DNA of 64,000 nucleotides from Mycolicibacterium sediminis (GTDB lineage: Bacteria; Actinomycetota; Actinomycetes; Mycobacteriales; Mycobacteriaceae), in the NCBI RefSeq assembly GCF_010731735.1, contig NZ_AP022588.1, positions 1,426,001-1,490,000 on the forward strand, read 5' to 3'. A model generated the notes under the pieces. It ran no database searches. It was not told the DNA's origin and saw nothing but the letters and a program-made list of their open reading frames with translations. The translations under genes were made by a program, and so were the position numbers. Below are positions 8,476-17,372 of the stretch, piece by piece (position 1 is the stretch's first letter; every line of letters begins with the position of its first letter).

Positions 8476-9222
8476 TCACGCGCTGAGGCCGCCGTCGATG
8501 TTCACGGTGGAGCCGGTGATGAAACCGGCTTCGGGCCCGACGAGGAAGGCGACCAGCGCCGCAACCTCACTCGGATCGGCGAATCTGTTCAGCGAGTTCA
8601 GCGACTTCTGGAAGTCGCCGTTCGGGCCGTCCGCCGGGTTCATGTCGGTGTCGACGGCACCGGGCTGCACGATGTTCACCGTGATGCGCCGAGGACCCAG
8701 GTCGCGGGACCACGCCCGGGTGTACGCCGCCAGTGCGGCCTTCGTCGCCACGTAGTCGCCGATCCCGGGAAATGGCGCCTGCGCCGCGCCGGTCGTCCCG
8801 ACGGACACGATGCGGCCGCCGTCGGTGAAGTTCAGGACCGCGGCGCGGGTGGTGGCGACGACGCCGACGACGTTGGTCTGCAGTTGGTCGGCGAAGGACG
8901 CCTCGTCGCGGTCGGGATCGTCGATCGTTCCGGTTCGGTAGACGCCCGCGCTGTTGACGAGGATGTCGAGCGGTCCGAACGTCGCGACGACGTCGTCGAC
9001 GAGGCGGGCGCAGGACGCGGGGTCGGCCTGGTCGGCCTGGAACGCCTCGGTACGTGCGCCGTCACTGCGCAGTCTCTCTGCGAGATCGGCGGCCACCCCG
9101 GCCGCGCGCGCGTAGCTGAACGCGACGGTGGCCCCGTCCGCGGCGAGGCGGGCGGAGATGGCGGCACCGATGCCCCGAGATCCCCCGGTGACCAGTGCGA
9201 TCTTCCCGTCGAGCGGCTTCAC
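8476..9222 (-). CDS. Short-chain dehydrogenase/reductase (classical SDR)
   Basis: A 248-residue classical SDR. It has the cofactor motif TGGSRGIG (Rossmann TGxxxGxG), NSAG, and the catalytic Ser in SVGTTG with YVATK; the C-terminus ends in the usual ITGSTVNIDGG. The GTG start overlaps the stop of the SnoaL-like gene (GTGA, 9219-9222), so both are read from one minus-strand message below a TetR gene. The arrangement suggests a reductase acting on a small oxidised or cyclic substrate induced through the TetR repressor; the substrate is unknown. Confidence 0.88.
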   Translation of the reverse strand: MKPLDGKIALVTGGSRGIGAAISARLAADGATVAFSYARAAGVAADLAERLRSDGARTEAFQADQADPASCARLVDDVVATFGPLDILVNSAGVYRTGTIDDPDRDEASFADQLQTNVVGVVATTRAAVLNFTDGGRIVSVGTTGAAQAPFPGIGDYVATKAALAAYTRAWSRDLGPRRITVNIVQPGAVDTDMNPADGPNGDFQKSLNSLNRFADPSEVAALVAFLVGPEAGFITGSTVNIDGGLSA

Positions 9223-9653
9223 AGCGCGGTCTCGTCCGAGAGTTGGCCGAGTTGGATCAGGACGCCCACCAGGTCGGCGATGCCCCAGTGGTCGGTGAGC
9301 CTGCCCTCGCGTACGCGGAAGACGTCGATGGTGTCGAAGCGGACGGCTCGGCCGGTCGCCGGAACCCCCAGGAACGGACCCTGATGGGTGCCGCTGTAGG
9401 TCTTGAACGTCGTCACCTTGTCGCCGTCGACCGTCTGCCAGTGGATGTCGGCGTGGAAGTCGCCGAACGCCGCGCGCAGTCCGGTGTAGAGCGCGCGGAC
9501 ACCGTCCTTGTCTGCGGTCACGCCCCGTTGCGGGGTGTGGTCGGTGAAGTCGTCGGCGAAGATCTCGTCGAACACGGCGAAGTCACCGTCGTTCTGCACG
9601 GCCTCGACGTTGCGGCGGACGACGTCTATGGGTGTCGGGTGGGGAGTGCTCAA
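9219..9653 (-). CDS. SnoaL-like (ester cyclase/NTF2 fold) protein with TTG start
   Basis: A 144-residue protein of the SnoaL-like polyketide-cyclase/NTF2 superfamily, recognisable from FADDFTDHTPQRG, the central DIHWQTVDGDKVTTF and a C-terminal WGIADLVGVLIQLG strand/helix. The frame is open to 9896, but TTG at 9651-9653 is preferred: AGGAG lies six bases upstream and the earlier sequence is Arg-rich without family similarity. Members of this fold catalyse aldol or ester cyclisation or simply bind small ligands, so function is open. It is translationally coupled to the SDR by a GTGA overlap. Confidence 0.8.
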   Translation of the reverse strand: MSTPHPTPIDVVRRNVEAVQNDGDFAVFDEIFADDFTDHTPQRGVTADKDGVRALYTGLRAAFGDFHADIHWQTVDGDKVTTFKTYSGTHQGPFLGVPATGRAVRFDTIDVFRVREGRLTDHWGIADLVGVLIQLGQLSDETAL

Positions 9654-9810
9654 CGGGGGCTCCTGGCTGCGGGCGGACCACGGTTCTGTAACAAGGATGA
9701 TAAAACCATAGTCCCACCCGTGCCCTGAACGCACCCCGGATGCGCCGCGAACCGAAAGCGGTTGCGCACGAGGCGAACACGAAGTGATGCGCGAGGCGGT
9801 CGGGCCCGGA

Positions 9811-10380
9811 TCAGCCCCGGGCGGACCGTCGCGGTGCCCGCGGCCACGCGCCGAGTGCGACGTCCGCCGCAGCCCGCATCGCGTCGGGATCCGCACCGTC
9901 CCTAGCGAGTGAGGACAGGCCGCGCAGGACGACGTCGACGTAGTCGGTCAGCGCGTCCACGCTCGAGTCCTCGGGGAGGTCGCCGTCGTCGTGGGCCTGC
10001 CGAAGCCGCGTCCGGATCGCGTCGCGCCCGAGTTGGCGCTCGTCGATCAGCACGGGATCGGAGATGACGAAGCATCCCCGCGGTTGAGTGGAACTGCAGT
10101 ACTCGCGGATGGCGATGTCGAGGATCTTCGCGAACACCTCGCGGGCGGTGCGTTCGCGGAGTCCCGGCGGCACGACGCGGGTCGGGGCTCCCGTGTAGGT
10201 GGCGACGGCCTCGTCGAAGAGTTCCTGCTTGCCGCCGAACGCGTTGTACAGACTCGGGGCCGAGATGCCCATCGCCTGGGTCAGGTCGCGGACCGTGGTG
10301 CGGTCATAACCCTTCTCCCAGAACAGGTGTAGGGCACTGACCAGCGCCTGCGCGCGGTCGAACTCCGGCGGTCGTGCCAT
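9811..10380 (-). CDS. TetR-family transcriptional regulator
   Basis: A 189-residue TetR regulator. The N-terminal helix-turn-helix spans residues 9-55: WEKGYDRTTVRDLTQAMG, then APSLYNAFGGKQELFDEAV. The C-terminal ligand domain has a Cys-containing stretch (EYCSSTQPRGCFV) typical of TetR proteins that respond to electrophiles or quinones. It lies 157 bases upstream of the SnoaL/SDR pair on the same strand, making that pair its most likely target. The gap contains an imperfect palindrome near 9682-9707 (GGTT...AACC ends) that could be its operator, though the match is poor. Confidence 0.85.
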   Translation of the reverse strand: MARPPEFDRAQALVSALHLFWEKGYDRTTVRDLTQAMGISAPSLYNAFGGKQELFDEAVATYTGAPTRVVPPGLRERTAREVFAKILDIAIREYCSSTQPRGCFVISDPVLIDERQLGRDAIRTRLRQAHDDGDLPEDSSVDALTDYVDVVLRGLSSLARDGADPDAMRAAADVALGAWPRAPRRSARG

Positions 10381-10434
10381 GCGACCATCCTACGGAGGCG
10401 CGTCCCCGGGACTGGAAGCGCGGATCAGGCCAGG

Positions 10435-11301
10435 TCAGGGCGCCGCGACGGTCCGTGGGCCACGCTCCGCGCCGACCGCCAGGGCGGCCATCACCAGCGC
10501 GATCCCGAACACCTCGGCGACGGTCGGCCGCTGCGCGAGCACCACGGCACCGACCACGGCGGCCGTCGCGGGCAGCAGTGCCAGCAGCAGCGCGAACCGC
10601 GCGCGGCCGATCCGTTTCAGCACCACCTGATCCAGCGCGTAGGGCACCGCCGTCGAGAGCACGCCCACGGCGGTGCCGAGCACCCAGGTGCGCGGGTCGG
10701 CGAACACGTGCGCGTCGTCGATCAGCTGGCCGCACAGCAGCGGGGCCGCGAGCAGCACGGCCGCGACCGCGATCCCCACCGCCAGCGAGTCCAGCCCGGC
10801 GCCCGCGTCCGCCACCCGCTTGCCCAGCAGGATGTAACCGGCCCACAGTGCGGCGGCCAGCAGGGCGAAGCCCACGCCCGCCGGGTCGACGCCCACCTGC
10901 ACGCCGGCCACCAGCGCCACGCCTGCCGTGACGAGCGCGACGGCCAGCAGGTCGCGGGGACGTCGGGAGCCCAGCACGGCGACCGCCACCGGACCGACGA
11001 ACTCGATGGCGACCGCCGTACCCAGCGGGATGCGAGCGATCGACTCGAAGAACGCGACGTTCATGCCGACGGTGACGATGCCGAATCCGCCCGCGACCGC
11101 GATTCCACGCCGGGTCCACCGCGTCCGCCACGGCCGTCGCCACGCGAGCAGCGCCACCGCGGCGGCGGCGCAGCGCAGCCACGCGACGGCCGCCGGGTCG
11201 GTGGTCTCGAAGAGGAACACCCCGACGGCCGCGCCGACGTACTGCGACACCGCGCCGACGACGAAGAACAGCGGCACCGACCACGACGGGACGCGGACCA
11301 C
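10435..11301 (-). CDS. EamA/DMT-family transporter (RhtA-like exporter)
   Basis: A 288-residue polytopic protein with ten hydrophobic helices in two five-helix repeats, the EamA plan. Diagnostic stretches are FFESIARIPLGTAVAIEFVGP in the first repeat and VLSTAVPYALDQVVLKRI in the second, as in RhtA/YdcZ-type threonine or homoserine exporters. It starts at GTG 11301, six bases after the stop of pntB, so it is probably the last gene of the pntA-pntB transcript. A metabolite exporter in a transhydrogenase operon is unusual but may reflect simple read-through. Substrate unknown. Confidence 0.85.
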   Translation of the reverse strand: MVRVPSWSVPLFFVVGAVSQYVGAAVGVFLFETTDPAAVAWLRCAAAAVALLAWRRPWRTRWTRRGIAVAGGFGIVTVGMNVAFFESIARIPLGTAVAIEFVGPVAVAVLGSRRPRDLLAVALVTAGVALVAGVQVGVDPAGVGFALLAAALWAGYILLGKRVADAGAGLDSLAVGIAVAAVLLAAPLLCGQLIDDAHVFADPRTWVLGTAVGVLSTAVPYALDQVVLKRIGRARFALLLALLPATAAVVGAVVLAQRPTVAEVFGIALVMAALAVGAERGPRTVAAP

Positions 11302-11307
11302 GGGGGA

Positions 11308-12729
11308 CTACAGCGCGGCGTTGATCGCGTCCACGCGGTCCTTGGCGTCGCCGAACAGCATCTGGGTGTTCTCGCGGAAGAACAGCGGGTTCTGCACGCC
11401 GGCGTAGCCCGAGGCCATGGACCGCTTGAACACGATGACGTTGTCGGCGTTCCACACGGTGAGCACCGGCATGCCCGCGATGGGGCTGCTGGGGTCCTCC
11501 GACGCGGCCGGGTTGACGGTGTCGTTGGCGCCGATGACGAGGACGACGGACGTGTCGTCGAAGTCGTCGTTGATCTCGTCCATCTCGAGGACGATGTCGT
11601 AGGGCACCTTCGCCTCGGCGAGCAGCACGTTCATGTGGCCGGGCAGGCGACCGGCGACGGGATGGATGCCGAACCGGACGTTCACGCCGCGGTCGCGCAG
11701 CTTGCGGGTGAGGTCGGCGACGCCGTACTGGGCCTGCGCGACGGCCATGCCGTAGCCGGGGGTGATGATCACCGAGCTGGCCGAGGTGAGCAGCTCCGCG
11801 GCGTTCTCGGCGGTGATCTCGCGGTGCTCGCCGTAGTCCTTGTCCTCGGCGGGGCCGGCCTCGATGCCGAAGCCACCCGCGATGACGGAGATGAACGACC
11901 GGTTCATCGCCTTGCACATGATGTAGGACAGGTACGCGCCGGAGGAGCCGACGAGCGCGCCGGTGACGATGAGCAGGTCGTTGGACAGCAGGAAGCCCGA
12001 CGCCGCGGCGGCCCAGCCGGAGTAGCTGTTGAGCATCGAGACCACGACGGGCATGTCGCCGCCGCCGATCGAGGCGACCAGGTGCCAGCCGAGCAGCAGG
12101 GCGAGCACCGTGACGACGATGAGCAGCCACAGCTGCGGGGTGATGACGAACCACACCGTGAGCGCGACGAACAGGACCAGCGCGCCGACGTTGAGGAAGT
12201 TCTTGCCGGGCAGCATCAGCGGGGTGGACTTGATGCGCGCTGAGAGCTTGAGGTTCGCGACGATCGACCCGGTGAAGGTGACCGCGCCGATGAACACGCC
12301 GATGAAGACCTCGGCGGAGTGGATGCCGAGCAGGTTCTGACCGTCCAGCACCGCGGCCTCGGTGCCGGCGAGGTCGCCCTCGACGTGCAGGTAGCCGTTC
12401 CAGCCGACCAGTACCGCGGCGAGGCCGACGAAGCTGTGCAGCAGCGCGATCAGCTCGGGCATGCCGGTCATCTCGACGACGCGGGCGCGCCACAGACCGA
12501 TCGCGGCGCCGATGACCATCGCCACCGCGAGCAGGCCCAGGCCCAGCGGCTCGATGTGGCGGCTGATGGCCAGGGCGACGGTGGCGACCAGCGCCACGGT
12601 CATGCCCGCGATGCCGAACGTGTTGCCTGCGCGCGAGGTTTCGTGCTTGGACAGGCCGGCGAGGGCCAGGATGAACAGCAGGGCCGCGACGACGTAGGCC
12701 GCGGTGGCAGTGGTCTCCAGGGTGAACAT
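11308..12729 (-). CDS. pntB: NAD(P) transhydrogenase subunit beta
   Basis: A 473-residue beta subunit of the proton-translocating transhydrogenase, which uses the proton motive force to reduce NADP+ with NADH. The N-terminal half has about nine membrane helices. The C-terminal dIII domain binds NADP(H), with [19 protein letters not shown] (fingerprint [10 protein letters not shown]), [18 protein letters not shown] and [12 protein letters not shown]. Length matches E. coli PntB (462). The gene begins three bases after pntA on the same strand. Confidence 0.96.
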   Translation of the reverse strand: MFTLETTATAAYVVAALLFILALAGLSKHETSRAGNTFGIAGMTVALVATVALAISRHIEPLGLGLLAVAMVIGAAIGLWRARVVEMTGMPELIALLHSFVGLAAVLVGWNGYLHVEGDLAGTEAAVLDGQNLLGIHSAEVFIGVFIGAVTFTGSIVANLKLSARIKSTPLMLPGKNFLNVGALVLFVALTVWFVITPQLWLLIVVTVLALLLGWHLVASIGGGDMPVVVSMLNSYSGWAAAASGFLLSNDLLIVTGALVGSSGAYLSYIMCKAMNRSFISVIAGGFGIEAGPAEDKDYGEHREITAENAAELLTSASSVIITPGYGMAVAQAQYGVADLTRKLRDRGVNVRFGIHPVAGRLPGHMNVLLAEAKVPYDIVLEMDEINDDFDDTSVVLVIGANDTVNPAASEDPSSPIAGMPVLTVWNADNVIVFKRSMASGYAGVQNPLFFRENTQMLFGDAKDRVDAINAAL

Positions 12730-12732
12730 GAC

Positions 12733-14262
12733 TTAGCTCCTCGAGAACATTGCGAGCATGCGACGCGTCACCGCGAAGCCGCCGAAGACGTTGATGCTGG
12801 CCAGCAGGATCGCCACGGCGGCCAGCGCGGTGACGACGGCGTCGCCGTGGCCGATCTGCAGTAGCGCGCCGACGACGATGATCCCGGAGATCGCGTTCGT
12901 CACCGACATCAGCGGCGTGTGCAGCGCGTGGTGCACGTGCCCGATGACGTAGTAGCCGATCACGATCGCCAGAGCGAAGACCGTGAGGTGCACCTGCAGG
13001 GCCGCGGGGGACAGCGCGATGAGCAGGAACAGCACTGCGGCGGCGATGAACGTGACAGCCAACCGGCGTCCGGCGGTCATCGGTTCCTTGACGGGCTTGG
13101 CCTGCACGGGCGCGGCCGCGACGGCGGCGGCCGGCGGGGCGGCGGAGACCTGTACCGGCGGCGGTGGCCAGGTGGTCTCGCCGTCGCGGACGACGGTCAC
13201 CGACCGCTGCACGACGTCGTCGAAGTCGAGGACGAGCCGGCCGTCCTTCTCCGGGGTGAGCAGCTTGAGCAGGTTGACCAGGTTGGTGCCGTAGAGCTGG
13301 GAGGCCGTGGCGGGCAGCCGTCCGGCCAGATCCGTGTAGCCGATGATCGTGACGCCGTTGTCGGTGACGATCGCCTGGTCCTTGACGGTGCCCTCGACGT
13401 TCCCGCCGTTGGCCGCGGCCATGTCGACGATCACGCTGCCCGGCTTCATCGAGGCGACCATCTCGGCGGTGATGATGCGCGGCGCGGGGCGGCCGGGGAT
13501 CAGCGCGGTGGTGATGACGATGTCGACGTCCTGGGCCTGCTCGGCGTAGAGCGCCGCCTCGCGGGCCTTGTAGTCGTCGCCCATCTCCTTGGCGTAGCCG
13601 GTGGCCGAGACCTCGGCGGCCTCCTTGTCGACGTAGAGGTACTCCCCGCCGAGCGACTTGACCTGGTCGGCGACCTCGGGCCGCGGGTCGGTGGCACGCA
13701 CGATGGCGCCCATGCTGCCCGCAGCGCCGATCGCGGCGAGCCCGGCCACGCCGGCGCCGACGACCAGCACCTTCGCGGGCGGCACCTTGCCCGCCGCGGT
13801 CACCTGGCCGGTGAAGAACCGGCCGAACGCGTGCGCGGACTCGACGACCGCCCGGTAGCCGGCGATGTTCGCCATCGACGACAGCACGTCGAGGGACTGC
13901 GCGCGCGAGATGCGCGGGACGGCGTCCATCGCCAGAACCGTGATCGGGCGGGCGGACAGCTTCTCCACCAGCTCCGGGTTCAGCGCCGGGGAGATGAGGC
14001 CGACCAGTGTGGCGTGGTCGGCGAGCCGGGCGATCTCGGTGTCGTCGGGAGCGTTGACCTTGAGCACCACGTCGGCGGTCCAGGGATCGCCGACATCGGC
14101 GCCTGCCTCGACGTATGCGGCGTCGGCGAAGCTGGAGGCATCGCCCGCGCCGGACTCGACGACGACGGAGTAGCCCAGCTTGAGTAGCTGCCCGACGGTC
14201 TGCGGCGTGGCGGCGACACGCGTCTCACCCGCGTGAGACTCGCGCGGAATCCCGATCTGCAT
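12733..14262 (-). CDS. pntA: NAD(P) transhydrogenase subunit alpha, single-chain form
   Basis: A 509-residue alpha subunit with the NAD(H)-binding dI domain ([17 protein letters not shown] at the N-terminus; [20 protein letters not shown] Rossmann motif; [18 protein letters not shown]) joined to about four C-terminal membrane helices (from residue about 400). In M. tuberculosis these parts are encoded by two genes, pntAa and pntAb; here they are one chain like E. coli PntA (510). An Ala/Pro linker around residues 370-395 marks the junction. It is the first gene of pntA-pntB-EamA. Confidence 0.95.
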   Translation of the reverse strand: MQIGIPRESHAGETRVAATPQTVGQLLKLGYSVVVESGAGDASSFADAAYVEAGADVGDPWTADVVLKVNAPDDTEIARLADHATLVGLISPALNPELVEKLSARPITVLAMDAVPRISRAQSLDVLSSMANIAGYRAVVESAHAFGRFFTGQVTAAGKVPPAKVLVVGAGVAGLAAIGAAGSMGAIVRATDPRPEVADQVKSLGGEYLYVDKEAAEVSATGYAKEMGDDYKAREAALYAEQAQDVDIVITTALIPGRPAPRIITAEMVASMKPGSVIVDMAAANGGNVEGTVKDQAIVTDNGVTIIGYTDLAGRLPATASQLYGTNLVNLLKLLTPEKDGRLVLDFDDVVQRSVTVVRDGETTWPPPPVQVSAAPPAAAVAAAPVQAKPVKEPMTAGRRLAVTFIAAAVLFLLIALSPAALQVHLTVFALAIVIGYYVIGHVHHALHTPLMSVTNAISGIIVVGALLQIGHGDAVVTALAAVAILLASINVFGGFAVTRRMLAMFSRS

Positions 14263-14308
14263 CCGAAGAGTCTCGCATTTTGCTCAGCACGGGCCTGAAC
14301 ACCCCTCT

Positions 14309-14333
14309 GCCGGTGAGCGATGCGCTCACCGGC
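14309..14333 (-). terminator. Hairpin terminator downstream of the DUF732 gene
   Basis: GCCGGTGAGC (14309-14318) pairs perfectly with GCTCACCGGC (14324-14333) around a five-base loop. It lies between the small secreted-protein gene and pntA, both on the minus strand. No T-tract follows, as is common for mycobacterial terminators. Confidence 0.65.
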
Positions 14334-14345
14334 TCCGGGGCACCG

Positions 14346-14684
14346 TCAGGCGACGACCTGGTCGAAGTAGCCCGGGCAGTAGGCGCTGGCGGCCTCGACG
14401 ACCAGCGTGGCGGCCTGGTCGGCCGAGAGGTCGCTGTTGCCCATGATCGTGGCGCCGATGTCGGTCCCGGACTGGCCGTCGGCCAGCATGTCGCACACCA
14501 GGTGGCCGTCGGAGATGGCGGCGCGGTCGGTGGGGTAGACGATGCCGCCGGCGTCGAGGTTGGACAGGAACTCGTAGTCGGCGGTTCCCGCCGCCGCCGT
14601 GCCGGCCCCTGCGACGGCGGCCAGGCCGAGCGCTCCTGCGGCGACGGTGGTGGCGGCGATGCGGGCGAGGTGGGTGCGGATCAT
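14346..14684 (-). CDS. Small secreted DUF732-family protein
   Basis: A 112-residue protein with a Sec signal peptide: RTHLAR n-region, Ala/Val/Gly core, and probable cleavage after AGTAAA near residue 32. The mature part has the DUF732 hallmarks: the opening DYEFLSNLDAGGIVY, a Cys in HLVCDMLADG and a second Cys in AYCPGYF, likely disulphide-bonded. DUF732 proteins are abundant in mycobacteria and their function is unknown. The start is chosen at ATG 14684, seven bases after GAAGGAA. A hairpin after the stop suggests monocistronic transcription. Confidence 0.85.
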   Translation of the reverse strand: MIRTHLARIAATTVAAGALGLAAVAGAGTAAAGTADYEFLSNLDAGGIVYPTDRAAISDGHLVCDMLADGQSGTDIGATIMGNSDLSADQAATLVVEAASAYCPGYFDQVVA

Positions 14685-14797
14685 GTCGGTTCCTTCGCTG
14701 TCGTCCCCGCTGTCTGCGAGGTGTGCACACAGCGTCGGACGCACCGCTTGGCGTCTTCTCAACGGATTCTTGGCGTCCCCGCCAGGCGGTCCGGCGG

Positions 14798-15799
14798 CTA
14801 CAGCCAGTCGCGGCGCTTGAACGTCACGTAGAGCAGCCCTACCAGCAGCGCGATGATCAGCGTGCTGACCACGAACCCGTGCGTGGTGTCGATGCCCGGG
14901 TACTGGACGTTCTGGCCGTAGAAGCCCGTCACGGCGGTCGGTACCGCGATGATCGCGGCCCAGCCGGTGAGCTTCTTCATGACGACGTTCAGCCGGGCGT
15001 CCTGCAGCGACAGGTTGGTCTCGAACACAGTGGTAACCATGTCGCGCAGTGACTCCGTCCATTCCGAGGCGCGCAACACGTGGTCGTACAGGTCGGCGTA
15101 GAGGGGGTCCAGCTCGGGCGAGGTCCTGGCGTCGAGGCGGCGGTGCTGGATGGCGCTCACCACCTCCCGCATCGGCAGCACGACGCGGCGCAGGTCCACC
15201 AGGTCCTTGCGGAGCCGAAACGTCCTGCGCTGCAGTCCCCGTGAGGGCCCGCCCTCGGCGAACAGCTCGTCCTCCAGCGCCTCGATGGCGTCGTCGAGCG
15301 CCTGCACGGCCTCGAAGTGCCCGTCGACGACGACGTCGAGGAGACCATGCACCAGCGCGCCGACCCCGTGGTTCTGGCCGCCGAGTTCGTCGAACCGGTC
15401 GGACACCGTGGTGACGTCGAAGTCCGCCGTCCCCGCCACCGGCGGCAGCCGCACCGTGATCAGCCCCCGGGGCAGCACGAAGGCCGAGATGCGGTGCTTG
15501 ACCAGCAGCGAGGTGGTGTCGTCGACGGGTGGCACCGCGTCGACGGCGTAGACGGTGAAGAACGTGTGCGTCGGGTAGACGCTCGCCTTGGCCCGCTCCT
15601 TGGGGGCGGTGGCGTCTTCGACGGCCCAGGAGTTGAGACCCAGTTCGGCGGCGAGGTCGTCGAGCGCGGCCCGGTCGGGGTCGTAGACGTCGGCCCACAC
15701 CAGTTCGTCCTCCGACGCGAGGCAGTCCGAGATGGCGTGGAAGGAGAAGCCGTCCTGTGGTCGGCCGTTGCGCCACACCCGGCCGCGTACCTCGGTCAC
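14798..15799 (-). CDS. corA: CorA-family divalent-cation channel with GQN instead of GMN
   Basis: A 333-residue CorA-like protein: a large cytoplasmic alpha/beta N-terminal domain, a long helix bearing QRRTFRLRKDLVDLRR, and two C-terminal membrane helices ending in a basic KRRDWL tail. In CorA Mg2+ channels the end of TM1 carries YGMN; here the motif is FYGQNVQYPG (Gly295-Gln296-Asn297), a substitution known in some CorA/ZntB relatives, so ion selectivity may differ. GTG 15799 is chosen over upstream starts because homology begins there (VTEVRGRVW). Divergent from the zinc-ribbon gene. Confidence 0.85.
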   Translation of the reverse strand: MTEVRGRVWRNGRPQDGFSFHAISDCLASEDELVWADVYDPDRAALDDLAAELGLNSWAVEDATAPKERAKASVYPTHTFFTVYAVDAVPPVDDTTSLLVKHRISAFVLPRGLITVRLPPVAGTADFDVTTVSDRFDELGGQNHGVGALVHGLLDVVVDGHFEAVQALDDAIEALEDELFAEGGPSRGLQRRTFRLRKDLVDLRRVVLPMREVVSAIQHRRLDARTSPELDPLYADLYDHVLRASEWTESLRDMVTTVFETNLSLQDARLNVVMKKLTGWAAIIAVPTAVTGFYGQNVQYPGIDTTHGFVVSTLIIALLVGLLYVTFKRRDWL

Positions 15800-15917
15800 G
15801 CGACCATCATGCTCCCCGGCGCGGCCGGTGCCGGGCTTGGTCTCGATCCGGCACCGGAAGCGCAACGACATGGGCCGAGGTGCTGTGTACGGGCGCGGCG
15901 AGGCGGACGATCCATGC

Positions 15918-16319
15918 ATGAGCCTGGTGGTCGAACGTGGCAAGACCCGCTGTCCCAGCTGCGTCGCATTCGCCGACTATTCGTTCGTCGAATGTGGCCC
16001 GGACACAATGGAGTACGAGGTGCGCTGCGGGCAGTGCGGCGAGGTCTACCGCGAGGTGACGTCGACCGAGCTGCTCCCGCTGCTGACCGACGCCGAGATC
16101 TACGTCTACACGCCCTACAGCGAGCGCGTCCGCGCCCAGCCGTGGCTGCGCGTCGTGGCGACCGGACGACGCACCCGGCTGTTGGCGCTGGAGGCAGCGG
16201 CCGCGGCCCGCGACGCGCTGGGCGACGCCCGCGACGCCCTGGGTCAACTGCCCAAGCGTCTCCCGCAGTCGCCGCTGCGCGAACTCGAGGCGGGACGCGG
16301 CGCCGCGCACGCCGTCTGA
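15918..16319 (+). CDS. Small zinc-ribbon protein of unknown function
   Basis: A 133-residue protein with two CxxC knuckles, CPSC (about residues 12-15) and CGQC (about 38-41), spaced as in a rubredoxin-like zinc ribbon. This is followed by a helical Arg/Ala-rich tail (ARDALGDARDALGQLPKRLP). ATG 15918 is chosen because the ribbon begins just after it, although the frame is open upstream to 15732. I do not recognise the family beyond the ribbon; nucleic-acid or protein binding is possible. It converges on the sigma-factor gene with a hairpin between. Confidence 0.7.
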   Translation: MSLVVERGKTRCPSCVAFADYSFVECGPDTMEYEVRCGQCGEVYREVTSTELLPLLTDAEIYVYTPYSERVRAQPWLRVVATGRRTRLLALEAAAAARDALGDARDALGQLPKRLPQSPLRELEAGRGAAHAV

Positions 16320-16328
16320 CCGATCCCC

Positions 16329-16357
16329 CGCCGGCAGCCGAAACCGTGCTGCCGGCG
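16329..16357. terminator. Bidirectional terminator between the zinc-ribbon and sigma-factor genes
   Basis: CGCCGGCAGC (16329-16338) pairs perfectly with GCTGCCGGCG (16348-16357) around a nine-base loop. It sits in the 51-base gap between convergent stops and can serve both strands. Confidence 0.75.
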
Positions 16358-16370
16358 CGGGATTCGAGCG

Positions 16371-17249
16371 TCAGAGCTTGCCGCGGAGTTCCTTGAGGGT
16401 GCGCTCCAGGATGCGCGAGACGTGCATCTGCGACACACCGATCCGCTCGGCGATCTGGCTCTGCGTCATCGAGTCGAAGAAGCGCAGGTACAGGATCGTC
16501 CGCTCGCGTTCGGGGAGCGCGGCGATCAGCGGCCGCACCGACTCCTGGTCGGTGATCCTGGCGAAGGCCGGGTCGGGACCGCCGACGGTGTCCTGGAGCA
16601 TGCGGGCGTCGCCGTCGTCGCCGCCGCCCATCGGCGCGTCGATCGAATGCGTGCGGTAGGCGGCCGACGCGACCAGGCTCTCCACGACGTCCTGACGGTC
16701 GATGCCGAGGTACTCGGCCAGCTCGCTGGGCGTCGGTGCGCGGCCCAGCGACTGCGTCATGTCGGACATCGCCCGCGTGAGCTGGACGTGGCGGTCCTTC
16801 AGCCGGCGCGGGACGTGCATCGCCCAGCCGTGGTCGCGGAAGTGGCGACGGACCTCGCCCATCATCGTCGGCACCGCGAAGGACAGGAAGCCTGCGCCCT
16901 TCTCGGGGTCGAAGCGCTTGACGGCGTTGACCAGGCCCAGTCGCGCGATCTGCGTCAGGTCCTCGAGGTCCTCGCCGCGCCTGTCGTAGTGCCGGGCGAT
17001 GTGCTCGGCCAGCGGCAGGCAGCGGGTGACGATGGCGTCGCGCTGACGCCGGAAGGCCGGTGAGTCCTCGTCGAGGGTGTTGAGCACCCGGAACATGTCG
17101 ATGACGTCGGCGTACTCGTCGTTGTCGTTGGTGCGTTCCGGCGCGACCCGTACGGCGGGCTCGACGTCGATGGTGTGGATCGTCGTCATCTCGACGGACG
17201 TCTCGGTCAACGTGTCGGCGCCGGCCACGGCTTCGAGTTCGATGGTCAC
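16371..17249 (-). CDS. SigF/SigB-type general stress sigma factor
   Basis: A 292-residue group 3 sigma factor. Region 2 holds CLPLAEHIARHYDRRGEDLEDLTQ and GFLSFAVPTMMGEVRRHFRD. Region 3 includes HVPRRLKDRHVQL and LGRAPTPSELAEYLG. Region 4 contains ALPERERTILYLRFFDSMTQ and a helix-turn-helix ending SQMHVSRILERTLKELR. It closely resembles mycobacterial SigF (261 residues) with a longer N-terminus, but no rsbW anti-sigma gene is adjacent, so it is probably a SigF paralogue. GTG 17249 is preferred because a leader ORF stops exactly across it (GTGA); ATG 17189 (272 residues) and GTG 17270 are alternatives. Two neighbouring units carry SigF-like promoters. Confidence 0.9.
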   Translation of the reverse strand: MTIELEAVAGADTLTETSVEMTTIHTIDVEPAVRVAPERTNDNDEYADVIDMFRVLNTLDEDSPAFRRQRDAIVTRCLPLAEHIARHYDRRGEDLEDLTQIARLGLVNAVKRFDPEKGAGFLSFAVPTMMGEVRRHFRDHGWAMHVPRRLKDRHVQLTRAMSDMTQSLGRAPTPSELAEYLGIDRQDVVESLVASAAYRTHSIDAPMGGGDDGDARMLQDTVGGPDPAFARITDQESVRPLIAALPERERTILYLRFFDSMTQSQIAERIGVSQMHVSRILERTLKELRGKL

Positions 17250-17314
17250 GAGGTACCCCCGACGGCGCACGCGGAGGTGGTGGTCACGGTGGTGACGTGG
17301 GTGTGGTCGTTCAT
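17246..17314 (-). CDS. 22-codon Thr-rich leader ORF overlapping the sigma-factor start
   Basis: ATG 17312-17314 opens a 22-residue peptide (MNDHTHVTTVTTT... ending GGTS) whose TGA overlaps the GTG of the sigma-factor gene as GTGA. AAGGGG lies eight bases before the ATG, a far better ribosome site than any sigma-factor start has, so sigma-factor translation probably depends on ribosomes finishing this peptide. Eight of the 22 residues are Thr, so it could also sense threonyl-tRNA supply; that part is speculation. Confidence 0.5.
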   Translation of the reverse strand: MNDHTHVTTVTTTSACAVGGTS

Positions 17315-17338
17315 GGGACGAACCCCTTAGGAGTGTCC

Positions 17339-17372
17339 TGATGCAGCCGTGATGGAGCGCTTGGCTGCATCA
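17339..17372. promoter_or_regulatory. Perfect 10-bp inverted repeat upstream of the sigma-factor leader
   Basis: TGATGCAGCC (17339-17348) is mirrored by GGCTGCATCA (17363-17372) with 14 bases between. It lies 25 bases upstream of the leader ATG, within the likely 5' region of the sigma-factor transcript. It may be a repressor operator or an RNA stem. Confidence 0.55.

Noticed and set aside
9682-9707. Palindrome GGTT...AACC as the TetR operator
   Set aside because: Only the four outer bases and scattered inner positions are symmetrical; it is mentioned in the gene note but is too weak to list as a site.
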